Assembly (NCBI GenBank): GCA_964438975.1
Contig: CAYTMU010000023.1
Location: 1-57,193, forward strand
Direction: 5' to 3'
Origin: Chryseosolibacter sp964438975
Lineage (GTDB): Bacteria > Bacteroidota > Bacteroidia > Cytophagales > Cyclobacteriaceae
Length of the DNA: 57,193 nt
The notes under the pieces are model-generated. The model saw nothing but the letters and a program-made list of their open reading frames with translations, was not told the origin of the DNA and made no database searches. Both the position numbers and the translations under genes were made by a program. Below, piece after piece: positions 52,543 through 57,193 of this stretch. Numbering within the stretch: position 1 is the stretch's first letter; each line of letters opens with the position of its first letter.

Positions 52543-52576
52543 CCGTATGTATTTCACTTTACCATAAACAATTCAA

Positions 52577-54229
52577 TCATCCAAACTTCAAACGTTTGAA
52601 ATAGTTGATAAGGCCGTTTGTCGAAACATCGTGCGTGTCAATTGGTGATCCATCCTCAAGTTCCGGGAGTATTTTTTTTGCCAGAACTTTCCCGAGTTCC
52701 ACACCCCATTGATCGAAACTGAAGATGTTCCAGATAACTCCCTGAACAAATATCTTGTGTTCGTACATCGCGATTAATGAACCGAGTGTCCTGGGCGTGA
52801 GTTGATGAAACAGTATCGTGTTGCTTGGTCGGTTCCCATCGAACACACGGAAAGGGGTGTGAAATGCTATATCGTCGGGGGACATACCCGTGTTCCCGAG
52901 CTCAGCTTCGACTTGCTCTGCTGTTTTTCCCAGCATTAACGCTTCGGTCTGCGCAAAGAAGTTCGACAGCAGTTTCTCATGATGATCAGACAAGTTATTG
53001 TGGCTTGCGACAGGAGCGATGAAATCGCACGGGATCAACTTGGTTCCTTGGTGGATCAGTTGGTAAAATGCATGCTGACCGTTTGTTCCGGGTTCGCCCC
53101 AGATAATAGGGCCTGTCTGATAACCCACCGGTTGCCCGCTGCGATCTACGGACTTTCCGTTGCTCTCCATATTCGCTTGCTGAAAATATGCGGCAAAACG
53201 ATGCAGGTATTGATCGTAGGGAAGGATCGCTTCAGAGGCGGCGTTGAAAAAGTTGTTGTACCAGATTCCAATGATAGCAAGGATAACCGGGATGTTGCGT
53301 TCGTACGGCGTGTCACGAAAATGTTTATCCATGGCATGAGCACCCTCCAGCATCTTCACGAAATTGTCGTAGCCGATGGTACAGACGATTGAAAGTCCGA
53401 TAGACGACCAGAGCGAATAGCGACCGCCGACCCAATCCCAAAATGCGAACATATTCTCCGGAGAAATGCCGAATGCTGTCACAGCGTCGCGGTTGGTAGA
53501 GACGGCGACAAAATGCCGCGCCACTTCTCCACGGTTCCCGGTCTTCTCCAGAAACCACGCACGCGCCGACTCGGCGTTGGTCATGGTCTCTTGGGTGGTA
53601 AATGTCTTTGACGCGATGATGAAGAGTGTTGTTTCCGGATCGACAGTCTTCAGTGTTTCCGCTATGTGTGTTCCATCTACATTTGAAACAAAGTGCGGTG
53701 TGATGTTTGACCAGTATGGGCGCAGCGCTTCCGTTACCATGACAGGGCCGAGGTCCGAACCGCCGATCCCGATGTTGACGATCGATTTGATACGCTTGCC
53801 TGAGTATCCTTTCCACTCACCACTCCGCACCTGCGTACTGAAGACCTTCATCTGTTCAAGCACCCGGTTTACTTCAGGCATGACATCCGCCCCGTCAACA
53901 TTCACCGGCGTGTTGGAGCGATTTCGCAGGGCGATATGAAGAACAGACCGGTTCTCGGTGCGATTGATCTTTGCGCCGGTGAACATGCCATGGATCGCCG
54001 CATCAAGCTCCACCTCACGGGCGAGCTCGACCAACAGGCGCATAACCTCCTCGTTGATAAGATTCTTGGAATAATCAAGCAGGATATCCTCAAACTGAGC
54101 ACTAAAGGTCTTGAAACGGTCCGGGTCCTCCTCGAACAAGTCCCGCATATGCGTTGCCTGCATTGTCAGGAAGATCATTTCAAGGTTTCGCCACGCTGCA
54201 GTACTAGTTGGATCGTTGGATGGAAACAT
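52577..54229 (-). CDS. pgi: Glucose-6-phosphate isomerase
   Basis: Pgi interconverts glucose-6-phosphate and fructose-6-phosphate. At 550 residues it is full length, with NIGIGGSDLGPVMVTEAL, FIIASKTFTTQETMTNA (phosphate site), the signature around SHNNLSDHHEKLLSNFFAQ and IFSFDQWGVELGK with the catalytic Lys. The heptamer repeats at 54234-54268 begin 5 nt before its ATG and may affect its expression. Confidence 0.97.
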   Translation of the reverse strand: MFPSNDPTSTAAWRNLEMIFLTMQATHMRDLFEEDPDRFKTFSAQFEDILLDYSKNLINEEVMRLLVELAREVELDAAIHGMFTGAKINRTENRSVLHIALRNRSNTPVNVDGADVMPEVNRVLEQMKVFSTQVRSGEWKGYSGKRIKSIVNIGIGGSDLGPVMVTEALRPYWSNITPHFVSNVDGTHIAETLKTVDPETTLFIIASKTFTTQETMTNAESARAWFLEKTGNRGEVARHFVAVSTNRDAVTAFGISPENMFAFWDWVGGRYSLWSSIGLSIVCTIGYDNFVKMLEGAHAMDKHFRDTPYERNIPVILAIIGIWYNNFFNAASEAILPYDQYLHRFAAYFQQANMESNGKSVDRSGQPVGYQTGPIIWGEPGTNGQHAFYQLIHQGTKLIPCDFIAPVASHNNLSDHHEKLLSNFFAQTEALMLGKTAEQVEAELGNTGMSPDDIAFHTPFRVFDGNRPSNTILFHQLTPRTLGSLIAMYEHKIFVQGVIWNIFSFDQWGVELGKVLAKKILPELEDGSPIDTHDVSTNGLINYFKRLKFG

Positions 54230-54233
54230 AGGG

Positions 54234-54268
54234 GTGAGTGGTGAATCGTGAGTAGTGAGTAGTGAAGT
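54234..54268. repeat. Five tandem heptamers (GTGAGTA type)
   Basis: GTGAGTG, GTGAATC, GTGAGTA, GTGAGTA and GTGAAGT follow one another without gaps, ending 5 nt upstream of the pgi start codon (pgi is on the minus strand). Confidence 0.85.
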
Positions 54269-54394
54269 TTTTTAGCGCCAATATCGCAAAGCCCTTCGGA
54301 CAGAACAACCCGTCAATAATATTCCCGCCATAATTAAGATCCCGTCAAGCAGCATTCACTCCGCCAGGGCGAATCCCGTACAGCAGCACAAGCT

Positions 54395-54415
54395 CACTCA
54401 CCACTCATCATTCAC
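54395..54415. repeat. Three heptamers in inverted orientation
   Basis: CACTCAC, CACTCAT and CATTCAC are inverted copies of the heptamer at 54234-54268, across a 126-bp spacer. They overlap the tex stop codon. The two arrays share a 10-nt perfect complement (TGAGTGGTGA), so a tex-pgi transcript could fold there. Confidence 0.8.
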
Positions 54416-56676
54416 GCCTTAAACTTCTTCACCAGCATCGCGAGTTTCTCCTCCATGCTCACTTCCTTCTCGCGGGGTTTGTTTGTTTTGGGCTTGCCGG
54501 CTCTCGCTGGTGGCGCAGGGGTTTCTGCGAAGGGATCACTCTTCATCGATAGTCCGATCCGCTTCCGCGGTACGTCAACTTCGACAACGGTAACCATCAC
54601 TTTTTGCTGTACGGTTACTGCTTCTTTCGGGTCTTTGACGAAGCGGTCAGACAGGTGACTGATATGCACGAGTCCATCCTGGTGAACACCCACGTCGACA
54701 AAGGCGCCGAAGTTTGTGACATTGGTTACGATGCCCGGGAGTTTCATGCCGATCTTGAGATCGCCGATAGAATTTACTCCCTCGGTAAAGGTAAACACCT
54801 CGAAGGTGTCGCGAGGGTCTCGCCCGGGTTTCTCCAATTCGGTAAGGATATCCGTTAACGTCGGGATACCCACTTTCTCCGATATGTACTTGTTCAGATC
54901 GAGCTGTTTTGTCAGTTCGCTTTTACTCATAAGATCTTTCACCGAGCAGCCGATATCCTGGGCCATCTTCTCTACGATCGGATAGCTCTCCGGATGGACA
55001 GCGCTGGCGTCGAGCGGATTTGGTGCGTCGTGAATGCGCAGAAAACCCGCAGCCTGTTCAAATACCTTCTCACCGAGACGTGGCACCTGCATCAGGCTTT
55101 GGCGGTCAGGGAATGGCCCGTTTTGATTACGGTATTCAACTATGTTTCGGGCGAGCGAGGAGCTCAGTCCGGAGACATACGACAGCAACTCCTTACTCGC
55201 CGTGTTGATCTCCACGCCGACGGAGTTCACGCAACTCATGACGACATCGTCGAGTCCTTGTTTGAGTTTTTGCTGATCGACATCGTGCTGATACTGGCCG
55301 ACACCGATCGACTTAGGGTCGATCTTTACAAGTTCCGCGAGAGGATCCATCAATCGCCTGCCGATCGAGACAGCGCCCCGCACGGTGAGATCCTGATCCG
55401 GAAACTCATCGCGGGCGACCTCCGATGCCGAATAGACCGACGCGCCGCTCTCGTTTACCATGGCGATGATGATGCGGTTGTCGAGTCCGATGCCCCTCAC
55501 GAAAGATTCTGTTTCACGACTAGCCGTACCGTTGCCGATGGCGATCGCCTCGATCTCGAACTTATCGACCAGTGCCCGGACAATCGCACCGGATTTCACG
55601 ACATCTTTTTGGGGTTCGTTGGGGAAAATCGCTTCATAATGGAGAAGTTTCCCCTGGCGATCGAGGCAGACAAGTTTGCAACCCGTGCGGAACCCCGGAT
55701 CTAATGCGAGTACATTCTTTTGACCTAGCGGCGCAGATAGCAAGAGCTCCTTTAAGTTGGAAGCGAACACTTTGATCGCCTCTTCATCAGCTTTGACCTT
55801 CGACTCCATTCGGATTTCCGTTTCAAGCGAAGGTCGGAGCAAACGCTTGTAGGAATCGCGGATAGCCAGGCGCACCTGTTCCGCAGCTGTGTTCTCGGTC
55901 TTAACGAACTGGCGTTCCAGTGACGCGATCGCGTTTTCTTCCGGAGGAAAGATGTCAAGCGCGAGAATGCTCTCTTTCTCTCCGCGGCGCAAGGCAAGCA
56001 ATCGGTGAGATGGCGTCTTTGCGATAGGCTCCTTCCATTCGAAGTAGTCCTTGTACTTGACGCCTTCAGCTTCCTTCCCCTTCATGACACGCGCTTCGAC
56101 GATACCTTCTTTCCAGAACAGTTCCCGGATGTTCTTCCGCGATTCCGGATTTTCACTGACCCACTCGGCGATGATATCACGTGCGCCATCAAGCGCCTCG
56201 TCGGAATTTGCGACACCTTTCTCTGCGTCTACGAACGAACCCGCGAATTCGGACAGGTCGAATTTCTCCTGGTCGAACAGTCGCTGGGCGAGAGGCTCCA
56301 GTCCTTTTTCTTTGGCCACAGACGCCCTCGTTTTCCTCTTCGGCTTAAAAGGCAGGTAAATATCCTCAAGCTCCGCCAAGGTACCGGCGACAACAATCTG
56401 TTGCATCAGTTCCGGCGTCAGCTTGCCTTGTTTTTCTATCGACGAAATCACCGCTTCCCGCCGTTTGTCCAGCTCTCGCAATTGCTCAAGCCGGTCCCTG
56501 ACATTTGCGACCATTACCTCGTCCATGCTACCGGTCAATTCTTTCCGGTACCGGGAAATAAACGGGATCGTAGCGCCCTCCAGGAGGAGTTCAGCCACTG
56601 CGTTAACGTATTTGTGTTGAAGTGAGAATTCCCGGGTAATCTGCTCTATCCAGCGGGCAATGTTTTCCTTTTCCAT
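54412..56676 (-). CDS. tex: Tex-type S1 RNA-binding transcription accessory protein
   Basis: Tex is a cytoplasmic nucleic-acid-binding protein linked to transcription and stress survival. From ATG 56676 it is 754 residues: N-terminal helical domain (LLEGATIPFISRYRKELTG), YqgF-like RNase H fold (VLALDPGFRTGCKLVCLDR), helix-hairpin-helix region (LARNIVEYRNQNGPFPDRQ) and a C-terminal S1 domain (GIVTNVTNFGAFVDVGVHQDG). A longer reading from 56829 would run through the promoter at 56695-56724 and adds unrelated residues, so it is rejected. Confidence 0.96.
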   Translation of the reverse strand: MEKENIARWIEQITREFSLQHKYVNAVAELLLEGATIPFISRYRKELTGSMDEVMVANVRDRLEQLRELDKRREAVISSIEKQGKLTPELMQQIVVAGTLAELEDIYLPFKPKRKTRASVAKEKGLEPLAQRLFDQEKFDLSEFAGSFVDAEKGVANSDEALDGARDIIAEWVSENPESRKNIRELFWKEGIVEARVMKGKEAEGVKYKDYFEWKEPIAKTPSHRLLALRRGEKESILALDIFPPEENAIASLERQFVKTENTAAEQVRLAIRDSYKRLLRPSLETEIRMESKVKADEEAIKVFASNLKELLLSAPLGQKNVLALDPGFRTGCKLVCLDRQGKLLHYEAIFPNEPQKDVVKSGAIVRALVDKFEIEAIAIGNGTASRETESFVRGIGLDNRIIIAMVNESGASVYSASEVARDEFPDQDLTVRGAVSIGRRLMDPLAELVKIDPKSIGVGQYQHDVDQQKLKQGLDDVVMSCVNSVGVEINTASKELLSYVSGLSSSLARNIVEYRNQNGPFPDRQSLMQVPRLGEKVFEQAAGFLRIHDAPNPLDASAVHPESYPIVEKMAQDIGCSVKDLMSKSELTKQLDLNKYISEKVGIPTLTDILTELEKPGRDPRDTFEVFTFTEGVNSIGDLKIGMKLPGIVTNVTNFGAFVDVGVHQDGLVHISHLSDRFVKDPKEAVTVQQKVMVTVVEVDVPRKRIGLSMKSDPFAETPAPPARAGKPKTNKPREKEVSMEEKLAMLVKKFKA

Positions 56677-56694
56677 AATCCTTTCTAGGGGAGG

Positions 56695-56724
56695 CAAAAA
56701 TAGGATAAGCGCGACAAGGTGCAA
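56695..56724 (-). promoter_or_regulatory. Promoter of tex
   Basis: On the minus strand: TTG (complement of 56722-56724), 19-nt spacer, TATTTTTG (complement of 56695-56702), an exact Bacteroidota -33/-7 pair. The predicted start is about 12 nt before the ATG at 56676. Confidence 0.6.
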
Positions 56725-56861
56725 GCGGAAATCGGGGAATCTAATCCTACCTGGCTGCTTTCGTGCGTGGTGAGTGGCCGGAACCGGAGGGACGGACCTT
56801 TGTCGCGAGGGTAAGATGCCGAGGGTCATGTTTTTTTTATATAATTGAATAAGATACTATT

Positions 56862-57193
56862 ATGACTAAAAGAAAACGTATTGCTTTAATAGCCCACGAT
56901 CACAAGAAGGATGATCTGATTGAGTGGGCGAGGTTTAACCGTGAAAGGCTTGCCTCGTCGGTGTTATATGCGACGAAAACCACCGGGGGGCTTTTGGAGA
57001 CCGCCCTCGAGTTGCCGGTAACAAAACTTCAGAGTGGCCCATTCGGCGGGGATCAACAAATCGGAGCGATGATCGCGGAAGGCGGTATTGATATCCTCGT
57101 ATTCTTCTGGGACCCGCTGCATCCCCTTCCGCACGACCAGGATATCAAAGCGCTGCTGCGCATTGCTGTGTTATGGAACATTCCTGTAGCATG
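56862..57193 (+). CDS. mgsA: Methylglyoxal synthase, 3' end cut by window
   Basis: Methylglyoxal synthase converts dihydroxyacetone phosphate to methylglyoxal and phosphate, a bypass relieving sugar-phosphate stress. The visible 110 codons include RIALIAHDHKKDDLIEWA (catalytic His/Asp), LYATKTTGG, LQSGPFGGDQQIGAMIAEG and LVFFWDPLHPLPHDQDIKAL, all conserved. The gene continues past 57193. It is divergent from tex; TATAATTG at 56840-56847 is a weak -7 candidate. Its presence next to glycolysis genes fits a sugar-rich lifestyle. Confidence 0.95.
   Translation, partial: MTKRKRIALIAHDHKKDDLIEWARFNRERLASSVLYATKTTGGLLETALELPVTKLQSGPFGGDQQIGAMIAEGGIDILVFFWDPLHPLPHDQDIKALLRIAVLWNIPVA

Noticed and set aside
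56677..56829. N-terminal extension of Tex by 51 residues
   Set aside because: It crosses an exact promoter pair at 56695-56724 and the extra residues are unlike Tex.

Overview
The window looks like chromosomal DNA of a free-living member of the Bacteroidota, probably near Chitinophagia/Cytophagia; the genus cannot be told from sequence alone. Reasons: a secreted protein with a CHU_C/gliding-motility-type C-terminal sorting domain, the miaB / sigma-54 activator / lptE / secG gene order, Bacteroidota-style promoters (TTG, about 19-22 nt, TAnnTTTG) and a NUDIX-type sugar regulator. I see no rRNA, tRNA, CRISPR, prophage or intact insertion sequence. A 100-N run at 51427-51526 shows that the sequence is a scaffold. 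Every intergenic stretch is shorter than 300 bp.

Layout. 1-9.6 kb: housekeeping genes. groES-groEL, a conserved unknown, and an apparent minus-strand operon miaB, sigma-54 activator, lptE, TPR-like unknown, secG, then plus-strand gamma-carbonic anhydrase, an acidic unknown and an OmpH/Skp-like protein. 9.6-13 kb: a 1046-residue nucleotide-transporter-like (NTT) membrane protein fused to HEAT repeats and a cyclic-nucleotide-binding-like domain, followed by a 51-residue membrane protein. 13-21.6 kb: sodium:solute symporter, OsmC, a MetZ-like enzyme, rhodanese, L-2-hydroxyglutarate oxidase, a methyltransferase, exported MsrB and MsrA, and a lipoprotein.

21.7-48.7 kb is the centre of interest: about 27 kb of carbohydrate metabolism. 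A LacI regulator with a GH31 alpha-glucosidase diverges from a six-gene run: glycerol channel, glycerol kinase, ROK kinase, PfkB kinase, beta-phosphoglucomutase and GH65 phosphorylase. Next come an OmpA-like lipoprotein; a NUDIX-type regulator diverging from xylB-xylA; a Gfo/Idh oxidoreductase, TIM-barrel epimerase, cytochrome c and TMEM220 unit; and a GlgE-type unit of glgE, maltokinase, glgB and a GH57 enzyme. Together they suggest that cytoplasmic maltose or maltodextrin can be hydrolysed (GH31), phosphorolysed to glucose and beta-glucose-1-phosphate (GH65), isomerised to glucose-6-phosphate (PGM), or phosphorylated to maltose-1-phosphate and built into branched glucan (Mak, GlgE, GlgB). 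No TreS, SusC/SusD pair or sugar permease is present.

48.7-57.2 kb: a secreted repeat protein, then ROK glucokinase, pfkA and pgi (entry to glycolysis), tex, and the start of methylglyoxal synthase, which runs off the window. The N gap lies between the glucokinase and pfkA genes and is flanked by identical 22-bp ends, so it is probably a false gap.

Limits: all functions come from reading motifs and gene order; no database search was run. Promoter and operator calls are pattern matches only.
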